From Liolophura sinensis (lineage: Eukaryota; Mollusca; Polyplacophora; Chitonida; Chitonidae): DNA of 60,000 bases. Shown one piece after another: positions 42,209 to 57,200 of the stretch. The position numbers and the translations under genes are program-made. Under the pieces are notes generated by a model. The model was not told where the DNA came from. It worked only from the letters and a program-made list of their open reading frames with translations, and ran no database searches. The stretch is taken from assembly GCF_032854445.1 (NCBI RefSeq), contig NC_088302.1, positions 35,036,191 through 35,096,190 of the forward strand, written 5' to 3'. The stretch's first letter is position 1. Every line of letters starts with the position of its first letter.

Positions 42209-45200
42209 TAATTTTTTTATGATTTGTATACCTGGCTGTGTAAGTAAATTAAATGGTAATAAAATATTTTAGAGTAAATGCCCTTTATGTCTGTTTAATA
42301 ATTGATGTTGATGCTGTTTTTTTTTTTTTCATTTATCAATAGTTGAGTCAGTGCAGGCACATGTATTTCAGCAGAATGACATTGAGCATTTGGCTCCGAT
42401 TTGTTGAGCCTTTGTGCGTGGGGAATGAAGCAGAACGTACAATACGAACGTGTCCATACACTGGAGTTATGTTACACCTGTGTTCTCAATTGTAGGGTGT
42501 GGCTCAGCTAGTTGGTCAGAACACAGGTTACTTGTCCCCACCCCCTGGTGAAGGGGTAGGCAGAGGGAGAGGGTGGACAGGAGTAAGGTAAGTTTAGCTA
42601 TCACTCTGTGTGTACCCACGTCTCTCAAGAGTACATCTTTCAGCACAGAATGTATGAAGGCCAAACAAATTGTATAAATGTGTGAGGTAGGGAGGGGAGA
42701 ATATGTAGTGCCTTTCACACATTGACGGAGACAGTTAATAAACATGATTGAGGAGCATGCTGAATGTACAAATTGTTGACTTACCCATGGAAAGATGTGA
42801 AACACTACATCTCTAACCTGTGTGGATAAAGGTACTCCTGAATGGAGAGGACCCGTACAGAAAAGTGGGAAGAGTGTGGAGGGATTGTTTGGCGGGGTTG
42901 GGGGGGGGGGGGGGGGTGGAGGGTGGGGGGGCGGTCAGGGAATGTGCTGGGGAGAGGTAAATAAAATGTCTGAGTGATTTTCAAAGGGTGCGGTGGTGTA
43001 CTGGTACCAGAGGTGAGAGAGACAGAGAAACAGTTTTCACATGTTAAAGAAGGGCTAGATGAAAAGTGTGCGTCCCATTTTATCCTATCACTGCATGCAT
43101 TCAGTTGAACATCGCTTTAAACTTGTTACGATGTTTAGAGTGCGACTGTTTGTCATGGTATGTTTTTCATTTTGTATTTTATATTGGCTACTTTTGATGG
43201 CGTAGACTTCAGCATACTTTTTCAGGAATCCTCTGTGAGTTTAAACTACAAAAATATGGACTACAATATATATGTCTTTGTAAAATTGAATGTGTGGGTT
43301 CCGTAATAACACTTATTAACCGTGCATGGGCTCAAGTACTTCCAACATTTGCCCAGGGTAGTGCCCATAACAACTTTTATTGAAGACATATTAAAGTCTC
43401 CAGTAGTAAATGCAAATAAAGAAAGGCTGTGTCAGCTTTGTAAAATATGCCCCTGTATGTAACATTGTTTGAATCAGGTGTTTTTTTTTAATTTATAAAG
43501 TAAATAATCCTATGATCTTGGTTAATGCTGACCTGAAAGAAACTGTGGTCTTTATGACTGGGTAATCTATGGAGTACCTGTTGAGATAGCGTGCTAGGCC
43601 AGCCAGAAAGCAATTGTATAGATTCACAGCTTGGTGTATTTGTGGGACTTGTCATGTTGTCACATTTGTTGCACAGTGATGTTGCATTTGTATTGCTCTG
43701 ACATTGATGTTGCATATGTTGTCATGTTGTGGTGGTTATTCTGTGATGTGCTTGTTGCTTTGTGACTCTACAGCTGTTACTCTATGACACTTCAGCTGTT
43801 GCTCTGTGGAGTTGGAATTGTTGCTCTGTGACACTTCAGCTGTTGCCCTGTGAATTTGGAATTGTTGCTCTGTGACATTGCAGCTGTTGCTGTGTGATGT
43901 ATATTGGGGTTGTTGCAGTTGTTGCTCTGTGATGTATGTTGCAGTTATTACTCTGTGAAGTTGCATTTGTTGCTCTGTGAAGTTGCAGTTGTTGCTCTGT
44001 GAAGTATGTTGCAGTCGTTATGCTATGAAGTTGCAGCTGTTGCTCTGTGATGTATGTTGCAGTTTTTACTGTGTGAAGTTGCAGTTGTTACTGTGTGAAG
44101 TTGCAGTTGTTACTCTGTGAAGTTGCAGTTGTTACTTTGTGAAGTTGTATTTGTTGCTGTGTGAATGTATGTTGCAGTTGTTACTCTGTGAAGTTGCAGC
44201 TGTTGCTCTGTGATGTATGTTACAGTTGTTACTATGTGAAGTTGCAGATGTTGCTCTGTGATGTATGTTACAGTTGTTACCCTGTGATGTATGTTGGGGC
44301 AGTTACTCTATGAAGTTGCTGTTGTTCCTTTATGATGTATGTTGCAGTTGTTGCTTTATGATGTATGTTGCAGTTGTTACTCTGTGATGTATGTTGCCGT
44401 TGTTTCTCTGTGATGTATGTTGCTGCTGTTGGTCTGTGTTGTATGTTGCAATTGTTACTCTTCGAAGTTAGTGTTGTTGCTTTGTGATGTATGTTGCAGT
44501 TGTTACTCTGTGATATATGTTGCAGTTGTTGCTCTCTGTAACTTTTGCCTCATTATATGCAACATTATTATTTTTTTAATTTTTTTTTTTTTGGATGATT
44601 ATTGAATTACACTTATTATGGACAAAAAATCTTGTACATGTGTGAATGTTACTCTTTTTAGACGTCTTTCTTCATCGCTTTTCACACTGAACTGAAATCG
44701 GGCAAATGTTTTCTTTATCATGAAATGCAAATCATTTTTGGGTGAAATTACGATGCATTTTTGCACTATTCATTTCATTGTTTCAAGTTCATTTCGCCAA
44801 ATGAAACAGTAAAGATATGCAATCATGCTGGAATCTACTACAGACTTCAGAGAATCTGCTATATTCCAGATTAATGAATCTGAAATACTACCCCGGGCAC
44901 AAAATGTCTGTTGTACATGAAAAATAAGTTTCGTCTAAATACATACGAAATGTCAATTGTGCAGATTCTTAGTTGATGTGGAGAGTCTGTTCTTTCCAGT
45001 ATGTTACGATTTTGCATGAAAGTAATTAGGGTCAAAAGTTACACAATTAAGCCCTTGTACAACACATTGCACAAGGGCACAATGTGAAAAGTGAACATAC
45101 ACTGTAACTGGGTGTCTGTCTGCCTAATTTTAGGAACCCATCGCCACGATATCCAAGCAGCCCCATACATAAGCCTAGGCAGCTTATAGACTCTGCTGGA

Positions 45201-48200
45201 CACCCTATCAGATCAAAGTGGCATCAAGACAGGTAGGATATGCCTTAACATGCTGCTTTTTTCTTACAAACAAAAGTCTAATATGAGATAACAGGAAAAC
45301 TACCCTAAATGACCTAAATATTCGTCCACAACTAACTTGCTCAATTTTCCTGACTCTGAGAGTTCTGTTGGTTTTAGAAAGGTGCTGTACGTTTTCCTTG
45401 TAAGGCAGGATGATATCCTGATGCAAAAATCCTAGTTTAAGCTCCAAAAATAATGCTTTAGGAAATTTTTTTTTTCCTCTAAACATGCCCTTTGGTGGGC
45501 GAAATTTTAAGCCAGTTTTCAGTTAAATTCCACTGATGTTTTGTGTCAGCTATTTTTTTTTCTATGTAGGTTACATGAATCTGTCCTACATTTTTGTGAA
45601 ACTTTTTTCGTCACACCTGTTTTTTTTTTGTCTAGGCTGATGGGGGGGGGGAGCGGGGAGAGCTATATAAATACACAGCAATTCTGTAACGAAGTAAACT
45701 TTCTAGTGAAATGATATGGGCATGTGGTGGTGTATATGTGTAAACAAATAAATTTCCTGTCTGAAGACGTTGTTATAGCACACTCTGTATATGATTCTGC
45801 GTATAACAAGTGTAGTATGACGTGAATTGAGAAGAACAAAAATTCAGAAACTTTCTCTATATTTTCCTTCCATTTTAATTTATCAAGAAAGTGAAGGCAG
45901 TGGGGAAATATCTCAGACCACTTCATGTATCTTACAAAATTTGGTGGACTGCTCTGGTAGCAAGCCATATCAAAAATGGACATTGGCAGGCAATCATTTA
46001 ATGACTTTCAATCTACTTTCTCAGTCTGCCAGACTGGGCCAGATTGTTGTCATCACAACTGACCTTTTTTTTTTTTCAGGTCAGAGTTCATATGCTTTTT
46101 GCAAAACAAAAAGTTTTCAGGGCTGTTTTGTTCATGAAACCATATAAATGGATTGACTGACTAGCTGTTAAAAAAAAAATGCACTGAAAAAAGTAGCATT
46201 AAGCACCAATCGTTCGTTTTCGGTGGGTGGAAGGGGTCCTCTATAGTCCCACCAATGCAGTCGCTGTGAGTTCAAGTCCATCTTCTGCTGGCTTCCTCTC
46301 TGGCCCTACATGGGAATGTCTTCCAGCAACTTGTGGAAAGTCATTGGTTTCCCCACACCAAAATGCTGGCCGTCGTTGTATATGTGACGCCAATTAAATA
46401 AATTAATAAATAAATTGAGGTGGGGGGGGGGGGGGCTGAGATGAGATCTTGCATACATAATCACAAGCTGCAGAGCCGAGATATTTTGGCTACCAGTCTA
46501 GCTTTGATTATTCTTGAACTCTCAACAATAATTGTAAAAATGCTCAACTGTTTACAGCATCCATTACCTCCTGACCCACATAGCTCTCCAAACTAAAGAA
46601 AATGCTTTACAACAAGATCATGCACGACTAACCACAAAGAGTCAGCCACACCCAAGACTTGGGGTCTCTATGATAAACCAGATTGCAGTGTCTTGCATTG
46701 ATCATGAGTAATTGAGGCCTTACCTGTCGTAGAGGGTCCATAGGCTGGTAAACACTCAACATGTTTTAGCCTGTAGATCGGTGGGAAGAGTCGCAAGGGT
46801 TAGAGCATAGTAGATTTGCATGAAAAGCTTTGGTGTCCTACAGTTACTGTATTACTGTAGGTTTTTGTGAACAGCATACATACAGTATTATATTTGTGAG
46901 GAAAGAAAAAGCTTTTAAAAAAAAAAAAAGGGGGGCATGAGAAAATAGTCACAATTTTCTTCTCAGAGGCAGCTTTGTACAGGCTTGAGTTTTTACCTGT
47001 GTTTATTAAAAATGAATCTATCTTCAGAAATTAATTCATATCACATGCATCAGTTAGCAAGGTGCTTTTGAAGAATTTACATTTACACATATGTTAAGCT
47101 AGAGAATTGATCCACAATTCCCCGTCCAAACATACATACAGTGCAATCTTGTCAGATCTATATACTCAGTTTTTCCTTAAGTTTAGAACTTTTCACTTGA
47201 TACATTTTGCTTGATTCTGATTGATTCATAGACCTTATACGGTCACTTAAGAGTTTTTTGTGAAGTTTGATTAATTTCCTGTCAGGAAAGCACAAACATG
47301 GGCTTCAAAAATATCATCTAAGGTCTTTATTTGCTTCAGAAAGTGAAATGCCATACCTATACATTGTAACTATTTTGTACATGCTTGGCCATTGTCCGGT
47401 GTCTCAAGTTAAAACCCAAGAATAGTCCATTTATTTTTTGCCAATGCTCTTAATAAACTTCAGACTAATGTAGACATTAAAAAAATAGCCTGTACTCACA
47501 CTTTGTAAGCTTTTGCAACTAATACATATGTGTGATGTTATCTTCTTAAACCTGCTTTCATCAAAATTGGGTGGATTAAAAGAAGGTGCCTTTTTAGTGG
47601 CCGCAGATGGTAAAGATAAAATATTGATTTAACTTTACCAGTGAAGTCAAATCAGGTATAACAAAACACAACAAAATGTGCATGGTAAACTTTGTAACAT
47701 TTTAGGCATTGATTTTCTAGCAATAGGTTAAGCCACACTTCCTTTTTCAAGATAAAACGTTTCGTGATTTAACCATGTGGATAATAACGCTGGTCATTTA
47801 GTGCAGACCTAGTCAAGGTAAGTGACTCGATGTACTGCCCGAGGATCAAATGTTCATTGAATTACCTGACAAAACTGATGTAATTAGAGGAAGTCTAGAA
47901 CTAGCTATAGTTAAACAACTTGTACAAATTCTTATTATGGTTTGTCAGGAATATGACTTCAAAAGCACAGATAAATCTTTAGTGGGGGGGAGGGGGAGGG
48001 GCCAGGAAAAGTCTTGAAATTGAATCTACAGAACCGAGCTGAACTACTGATTACAGTATGCTAACAGTCTCACTGAGAAATTTGTTTTACATATTTGATT
48101 GGTGTTTTAGGCTGTACTCGAGAGTATTTCACACTGTATACGACAGCGGAGAAATTTTATTCTCCACCTTGGTCATTTTAGATTGTTTCAAGATTGTGGC

Positions 48201-51200
48201 AGTGTATGTTTACTCCCATTACCATGGAACATGTGAATTTTGAGCCTGAAAAAGCTTGGTAATTTGAAATCTTTATGTGTATTAACACTGGCAAATGTAA
48301 TTTGACTTGTCATGTGATAGTTTCTTACAAGTAACTTGCAAAAATGTCATTAATTGAAGAGAAATTAGTTGTGTTTGTTTGTAGTCAGTTTTTTTCCTGG
48401 ACATTAATTATTGTTACAATCTTTGGTCATAGCTCTTTTTTTGTGTGGAGTTGGGGGGGGGGTCTTATTCAGAATAATGAGTGTTGAGAAAAATTGCATT
48501 CTTTTTCCAAGACATTTTTCTTTAATTTCTCATGGTATTGAAATGAAACTTGAGAACTGACTTCACTGGGATCAGTTATGGTACAGATCAAATGTAGGAG
48601 TTAGATGGGAGGACTTAAGAAGAGGAGGTATTGTAGTAAATTCCCTTGAATGCGAGTTAAAACCTGTATATGTGCACAAATTTTTCACTTTGTATATTTG
48701 ATAAAAGTATGCTAGGCTTTAAAACGTATTGATTTTGATTTTTCACCTGCGTGATGTTTGCATATATCATTTTGATCAAAGTTGCCCAGGCACGATTTCT
48801 GATACGTTAAAAGCAGTACTTTTTTTTCCGCTAAGTTTCCATAATGGCTGAGAGAAAGAACAGGTAACATGGAATACAGGAGGTGGTGGCTTTAAAGTAG
48901 GATAATTTGGGAAGAATCTTTGTATCTGTTTCAGTTAAAGCTCGTAATGGAAGGTTTAAATGTTCCAGTTTGTCATTGTGATCTTTTTATTTGTATTGTT
49001 AAATGGCATACTTAAGGACTTTTCACTGATATGATGGCAGTCAGATACATGGATGGAGGACAGCAGAGCACCGCTCAGAAAGTCACTGATAAACTTTCCA
49101 AAGTGATTCATATTTGTGTGACAAGTGGTCTTCAGCGAAGTATAGTCTCTGCAAATGACCACACAAACGTTGTTGATCACTTATTGTCACCAAGACCCGG
49201 CCCCACAGGCAATGGGAGTGAGTTGTTATTGGGAATTAAGTTAAGGCAGCCATTTTGAGATTTGGGGATCATTCTAGACCTTTAGCTTTCAGTTTTAACA
49301 GTAACATATTCCCTCAACCTAATCACATGTTTGCAAGACGTTTATTAAACATATTCACAGCGTATTATTCTGTGTAGGTTTTGAGATTTTGGCCAGCCCA
49401 ACCAATGCTCTCGTAAACAAATTAAAACATTGCATAAATCTTTTCTGTGCAAATAGGCTGAGAAATTGAGGTGGGTTACACATAGCTCAGAGTTGAGGTT
49501 TGGGATCCATGGGCACAAACTGAAGTTGAGCGTTCGTGTTAAGGCAGTTGAGTTTTATACCGTTGACAGGTTATGTTTTAGTGATGAAACAAGTCAAACT
49601 TTTTGTGTTTAGTGCAGCGACGCACAGGCTAAGGTTTTATGTTAAAGCGATTCCATGAGTCCCAGGTTGACAAGCAATTTTGAGAAGATACTCTAAGTCC
49701 TTGTAACCTTAAGACATGCTACCTCATTTATTAATTAAATCGTTAGTACAAACATTAAAACCTCATTCTGGATGTTTATAGCCACACCTACATTCAACAT
49801 TATGTGAACTTAGTTATTTTAAGATTTGGGTGGTGGATTTCTATATACTGTTCCCTTGAAATGGAAATATATCATGACAAAAAGCTACGAGTAGGCCCAT
49901 TCTAACCTCAATTTACCCCCGGGGTTACTGTATTTTACCAGAAGTTTTACCCTTTTTTCAAGTGACACATTTTGATTAATTTACTCAATTTTTTACTGGA
50001 CTATTTAAATGTGTGACTTCCTTTCCAAAGAGCTTAAGTCTTGGTATCAAAAGTATCAGTTATGTTCTGATTTGCCATTTTTACATACCAAATTTTAGAT
50101 GAAATACATGACCGTAATTGTAATATTGCTATGTGGGTGTAGGTGACAGATGCTGATGTATCAACGCAGGAGTGCCAGTGTATACATCACCTAGTGCCAC
50201 TTTGGGTTATAGGCTATTTACAGCTTTTTGAAAGCTGTCTTTTTGCCACCAGTTGAATCTCAAGTCATCAAGCTGTTTGTATGTCTGATACTTTCTAACC
50301 ATTTCTATGGTCCTCTGCAAAATGCAAGAGGATGTTTTGATTTGCACCAGTCCTCATGTGAATATTACACATGTGTATATTGTTCACATGTGTGAATATT
50401 ACACATGTGTATATTGTTCACATGATTTCTCAGATTTCGTTCACACATTCTTCTCGCTGTGGGTATCACCTGGTTAAATTTTAAACTTTAAGGCTTTACC
50501 CCCACCCCCTTCATTTTTCAGATTTTGAATTTTTTTCAAAGCATGCACTTTGCAGAAAAAAGACAGTGTACATGTTTTATGCACACAGTCCAGATTCTAG
50601 TTCTGTGTTTTCCTGATGCGTTATCATGGGAACAGTGATAATTGGTGTTTTGATACAAAAAAAAAAATGGTATTGCAGGAGGAAAACGCCCTAACATTGG
50701 CCTATTCACACATCTAGACTATTGACATGCATCAGTGCTGTAGGACATACTTTTTGTGTATAAACATTTTAACTATGTATATTATCTGTTTGAAAGATTG
50801 TGTATTTTCAAATGCCATAGTACCAGCTTGTGTGTGTTCCCTCTCGTGGTATGAACAAATGTTGCGGAGCAACCAGGGGATTTAATTACCATAGGTATGT
50901 CCCCCTGTTTGCCTGACCTGTACTCTGTGATAGTTCATTATTTTCACTATGGTACCCGTTCATGTTTATACTGAAATAAAATATAGGACAGTTACCTGTG
51001 TAACATTTCATATCTGTTTGACACACCTATACTAACGGTGTATCAGTGAGTGAGCAATGGGCACACATACCTGTAACCGAACTTGAGACGCCTGTAGCGT
51101 GTCCATTGTGCCTTTATAGCTTAATACCACCATCCCTGGGGGTCACCGTAAGTGTGGCTGTTGATGTGACACCAGATTCTATTCTTTTTCCTTAGTTATT

Positions 51201-54200
51201 ATGTGCGGGCTAATTATCACCACGGCCCCCAGCCCACCTACTGGAAACCCCAACCCCAGGGCTGTGGAGACCCCGCTTCCCAAATCACCCAGCCTACATG
51301 TGTAACAGGTAGTTTGTCACCCTACCCAGGGAGTATCATTGGTTTCTGATTATATGCCATTTCAGTTTACTTGTTTATTTGTTGATTTGTTAAAGTAACA
51401 ACTTGCTGTGTTGTCAATGTTTCCATCTTCCCTGCTAACATTGCTCTGGCTTCTTTTGTTTTTATGCTTTTTTTTTTTTTAATATAATCCCAGGCAGGTG
51501 ATGCAGTAGTGTGTAAAAAATCATTGCCTCACTTGTCTCACCCACTCTAGACAGATTCAAATGCATAACCTGCTGATTTAAAAAAAAACATTTTATAAAC
51601 CCATTTGGACAAAAAATAGAAAATTTAGAAGCTGAAACCAACCATAATGACTATTTATAGTGAAATGATGGCCAGGCATTAAAATTAAGATGGCATGTGT
51701 ATAAATGCTTATTGGAAATGTACACTTGTACATGTACATTGTTTATATATGGTAATATGTCTTTCTTATTAATAAATGTTAGCTGTCTGAATTGAGCATG
51801 TTAACGTAAATACTTGCATTTTATGATATTTGGAATATTGTTAGTTATTGAATTCTAACATTTTTTTCTGCATGTTATTAACAGTAGAGATGTGTACATC
51901 TGAATTCCTTTTAAATGCAACTACATGAAGTAACTTACTATTTCACTCAATTGAAGTCAAAAGGTCACAGGCGCTACAAAAATTCTGTGTTTGTTCTCAA
52001 AACACCAGCAAAAATATTCTGTGTTTCTCATTGATTTTTTATAACAATGAATGCCAAAGAAGGGGAATGTTATTTATTGTTTGAAAGGCCATATGTTTTT
52101 GATTTTATAGTGATATTCAATAACTTTCTTATGTTAGTGCAAATTATAGATCACTATTCCAGAATGAAAATAATCCAAAGCCCTGTGGTGACAAACGTCA
52201 CAGAGACATTGATATTAATGGTAGTTACTGCATTGTTGATTGTAGTTTTCTTTGTGGGTGACTGAATATGGTCTTTAAAATGAACATCTGGTTCATTGTG
52301 TCTGATATTTCTGGATTTTTCCTGGCAGAGCTGACGAGAGCATGGCCATGAACAGCCCTCCACCAGGAGACGTCCCACAAGAAGTGGCTGCTCAGCCAGT
52401 CCCGGACGAGATGCGTATTGTCAACGGCATTGAACATCTCTCTGTTAATGGTATGATGTTTTTATACACCTCAACACAAATGATGAACTGAAAGTGTGAA
52501 TATTTTGCCACATGCTATACAGAGTTTTCTATGCTTGATTTTTTGATGTTAATGATATCACGGTTTTATTTTTCACCCCTCGACCAATATTGGTCATTGG
52601 GTATTGTAGTAGGGCCAGTAGGCCGTCTGTGCGTCTGTCCCTTTTCTTGGTAACATTCTATCTCCTTAACAGTTTGCTGTAAGTTCACCAAACATACACT
52701 CTGGCATGATTTAAGGACCCTTTTGCTTTTTAGTGACCTTGACCTGTTTTTTCAAGGTCGTTGGGGTTCATTGAAGTTGTATGTATGTCTTGTCAGATGT
52801 TGTAAAAAAAACTTCTGAGTGAATTCTTGTACATTTGGAGAAAATTCGGTTGACAGTAAACAGCGCCATTCAAACAAGTTATGCCCTTTTGTAGAGTATT
52901 GTTATCATTTTATGGCCCCTTGCAAATGCAGTGGGGAGTTTTGGTTTGCACCTGTGTGAGTGGTTTGGCCGTTGGGAGCAAGGTATCGGGAAAAAAAAAC
53001 TGATATGATAAAATTGATCAGTACAAACTTAAAGTGAATACAAAGTCTGCCACTATATATACATAAAAAAAATGATATAGGACACATTTGTCAAAGAAAA
53101 ATATGTAAATAATTCCAGGAAGTTTTGAAAGCCAAGATGATGATGTTCAGTATTGTGGACATGGCACTGATGAACAATTCACTGTGAATAACCATGTTGT
53201 AGAAGCCCTTATGAACTAGGCCAATCACTAGCGCTGAAAGCGTCACATGATAATTGGCTGTCACGTCAAAAAACTTATAAGCTGTTGATTGTCAGCATGG
53301 TTTCTTATAGTGGATAGACATATCTTCATGCAATAAATTGGATTTTGCGATTAGTTTAAGTCTTAAAATGATGCATTTTGGACCGCACATTTATGAGCAG
53401 GAAACTGAGAATGGCGAAGCCCGTGCACAATACATACAGAAGTCAGATTTATTATGAAAATATCTTCCCAAAATCTGAATGAAAGAGTCTGTTATCAATC
53501 AGAAGACTCTGCTATGTTCGGTAAATTCCCTGAAGTCGGTACAGCCAGCTAGGCCAAATGCTTACACCCATGCATGGATGTATCATTCTTCCCAGCTCAG
53601 CTTTCAGAAATACAGATCTGTACTTGTCCATTTATTAACCTGAAACTAGGTCATCCCGTGTGAATAGTAAAGACCAAATGGTCACAATTGACACAAATGT
53701 ATCTGTTACATCGGCAGTAAGCCAAACTTCGATGACCGCCATTTTCAGCTTGAATCGGCCGCATTCGGCATCATCTGGAAAAAGATAAACTTGTGGAATG
53801 ATTTGATTGAAACCAGTGAGATGTACAACATCTAAAGGGCAATTGACATATTATCTTTAATTCGCGTGTTTATAATGAAATTAGATTTTGAAAGAAGATG
53901 GTTTTAAGTTTGGAAAGAGCTGCCGAGTCCACTCCCATCAGTCAAAAATGGCGGCTTACGAAGCTCTGATGCGTCGGTTACATTTGCGTTAATTGTGGCG
54001 TTATGGTTTTTATTATTCCCACATAACGAGGTAATATGAATTCAGAATTACTTCAAGGTCACAGGACACTTCTTTTTGTGGCGTAGAACGTTGGTACTTG
54101 GGAGACAGTGTAGATGACAGGACCGAGTTCCAGGTTAGTGATTGAATGTAATGGTTCAGAGCGGTTAATGAGGAAGCTAAGCTGGGAACATGGCTAACCG

Positions 54201-57200
54201 ATCTCAGAGCTAACCCATGCAGGACTTAGGTTCACAAACTTCACCCTGACCGAGCGCCAAACTAAAAGAAACATAAGCCCTTTGAACACGGAGCAGAGCT
54301 GATACTCTTTGGTTGGGTATCTGGCGTTTTTGTTTGCATTTTCTCATTATCACTTTGTGTAATATCAGTGGTACAGGAGAGCTCCTAGGTTTTGTGACGT
54401 CACTCTAGATAGCTGTTACACTACAAAATGGAGCCACCAAATGAGTGGTGATGTACTGATGATTGCTTGCAATGAATTTTGTTAATATGCAGTGTGGAAT
54501 TTTTGAAATATTTTCAGAACATTTCTGGAATACTACTTTGTTAAATAATTCAGCTTTAGTGGCTGACCTTATGTTTACTTTAAGCACTGTGGTCATGAGC
54601 TGATTAATTATTGAAGAACTCTGCTGCATTTGTTTCATTTTTACCAGATTTTGGACATATTTGGATATGCAGTGTGAGCATTTTTTGAACTCACCCAGTA
54701 CATATTGGTGTTTTTTTTGACAACATTCACCTTTACAAGGGTGTATGGGAGCATAATGCCTAGCCCAACCTCTGGTCCTTTCAAATCTGGCAGTATTAAA
54801 TATTTTGGCATTCATATCATTATGCGGCAGGTTTATTACAAGTTTCATGTACTGCTGTAGGTCAACCAGAGACAGAAACCAAAACGGTAACAGCGACCTC
54901 TTCATCTCAACCCGCTGCCCAATACCAGCAACCATATCTTCACCCTCCACCGGTCTGCCAACCACAGCCACACATGCAGATGCAGATGCAACCGCAGCCG
55001 ATGCAGACGCAACCGTCACAAGCACAGTCCAATGGTGGCCAGCAGGTTTTGCTTCCCATGTACCCATACATCCCAGTGTCTTACGCCGAAATTACCTCGG
55101 GGCACATAAACTTCAACTGTGGGCTGTCCCAAGACCCCAGTGGCTCTGACTTGCCTCTTTCTGGTTAGTATGCGAAGTAAAGGTATAATTCACATGAATG
55201 GTAGTGTTTGAGGGCGAGGGAGCTTGGGGGTGGGGGGGGTATGAAGGGCTCATTGCTAAGAGAATTTGTGATAGCATGCAACAAGGTAATAATGACCTCT
55301 ACTCTTGTAGACATTTGTCAGTGATCAAACTCTTGTCACTAAAAGTAAAGTATTCTTACTGTGTCATGTGACTTGTCAAAAATGTTAGGCAACTTTTGTT
55401 GACATAAATTTACCAATCACCAGTCTCACCGGAAAAGAGATGACAGCCCTTTCCATCAGGAAAACACCAACTCTTGGCTAGTCCTTTTTTTTTTTTTTTT
55501 CTCTCATTTGTCAGTAGATTTTATGAAACTTTTTCCAGACACCCAAGCTATAATAAGTGTAATGCAAAATAGGTGCCTAACATTTCTAACTGTTCACATG
55601 GTACAAGTGGGACTTAGTTTACCTTCAGCGACCAAAGAGTTAGAGCTTCAGACTCCTCACCCCCAGGCTTAAAGTATCGTGTGAAAAATCATGTAACAGT
55701 TATCATGGTTATTTGCCTAAGGCCAACTCCTCACTCCATTTTCTTCCACCCGTAAAACTGACTGGAATGGCAGTTTTAATGTGGTAACACATGTGAATCC
55801 AAGCCATGGGGTCATAAAGCTTTCTTAGACTTAAGTCAAAGTTTTAATTATTAATTTAGTTTTTTCCTTTGCGTTATTTTAGCTGAAATTTGTTGTACAA
55901 TAACATACCCAGAGTCTACATTGTCAATGAATATTTTGACCTTGTCACATCGGAAAAAAAAAAATTTGAAGTGATTTGAAACTTTGAAATCTTTCACAGT
56001 ACTGGTTGACTATGCCCTTGTGTAAATTTTTGCCGTCTATATACCATTTCTTGCAGACCACTTGTCTTCTGCCAATATGATGTGCATGTCTGCAGGTTGC
56101 ATGTGGAAAAGTCTCTCAATAGTTTCCCAGGCTCTCTGGTTTCCTCCACCTGTAAAACTGACTGTAGTAGTACAGTGGGACAGGTGAGGATGTCCATAGG
56201 TCACATGTGGAAAAGTCTGTCAATAGTTTCCCAGGCCCTCTGGTTTCCTCCACCTGTAAAACTGACTGTAGTAGTACAGTGGGACAGGTGAGGATGTCCA
56301 TAGGTCACATGTGGAAAAGTCTGTCAATAGTTTCCCAGTCCCTCTGGTTTCCTCCACCTGTAAAACTGACTGTAGTAGTACAGTGGGACAGGTGAGGATG
56401 TCCATAGGTCACATGTGGAAAAGTCTGTCAATAGTTTCCCAGGCCCTCTTTTCAATCTTGGGTACAGCAATGTATGCAATGTTATACAATCAAACAACAA
56501 TTAAGTAAACGAAATAAACAAACATGACCATAAGTGAAATTTTTTGAACATAGTTTCAGCTAAACCTTATGAATAATTTTTTATTTATATTAAATTTCAG
56601 ATCTGCCCTCACTCAGATTTTTCTACAACCTTGGGCAAAACGTAAGTTGTCTTATGTATTATTTTCATATACTCTTGCAGATGAAGAGGTCAGTTGGTAA
56701 TTTGTTTTTTCTTCCTCTCCAACATTGCTCGCCACAATAAACAACAGGATAATTCCTGCTTGGAGTTGTCTTGTGGCACAAACTGAGAGTTTATTCCATA
56801 ATACTGTAATTCAAGACATTTTTACACCTTTCTATTCAAATATTTACCATTACACACTTCCAAGCCATAATGGATTTAAACAGCCTTCCAGTGGGGCTTT
56901 AGGCATGCATATTTATTCCTCTTGATTTTAATGTTTATAACATTTGTAATCTGGGCATGTAACCTGTATAAAACATCTGGGCATCTGACCCGTTCAAAAC
57001 ATCTCTGCATCTGACCTGTACAAAACATCTGGGCCTCAAACCGTACAAAACATCTGGGCCTCTAACCCGTACAAAACACCTGGGCTCCAAGCCCATGCTA
57101 AACACCTGGGTCTCTAACGTGTGCAAAGCACTTTAGCATTTAACATGCACAAAAAATATTTAGGTCTCTAGCCAGTAGGAAATATCTGGGCCTTATCACT

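Noticed and set aside
43736-43966. Minus-strand TEQQ/SQSNN repeat frame
   Set aside because: It is an artefact of the gttgctctgtgac-type tandem repeat.
54405-55067. 220-codon minus-strand open frame
   Set aside because: It is largely the antisense shadow of the Gln/Pro-rich exon 16, whose plus-strand frame is phase-linked to its neighbours.
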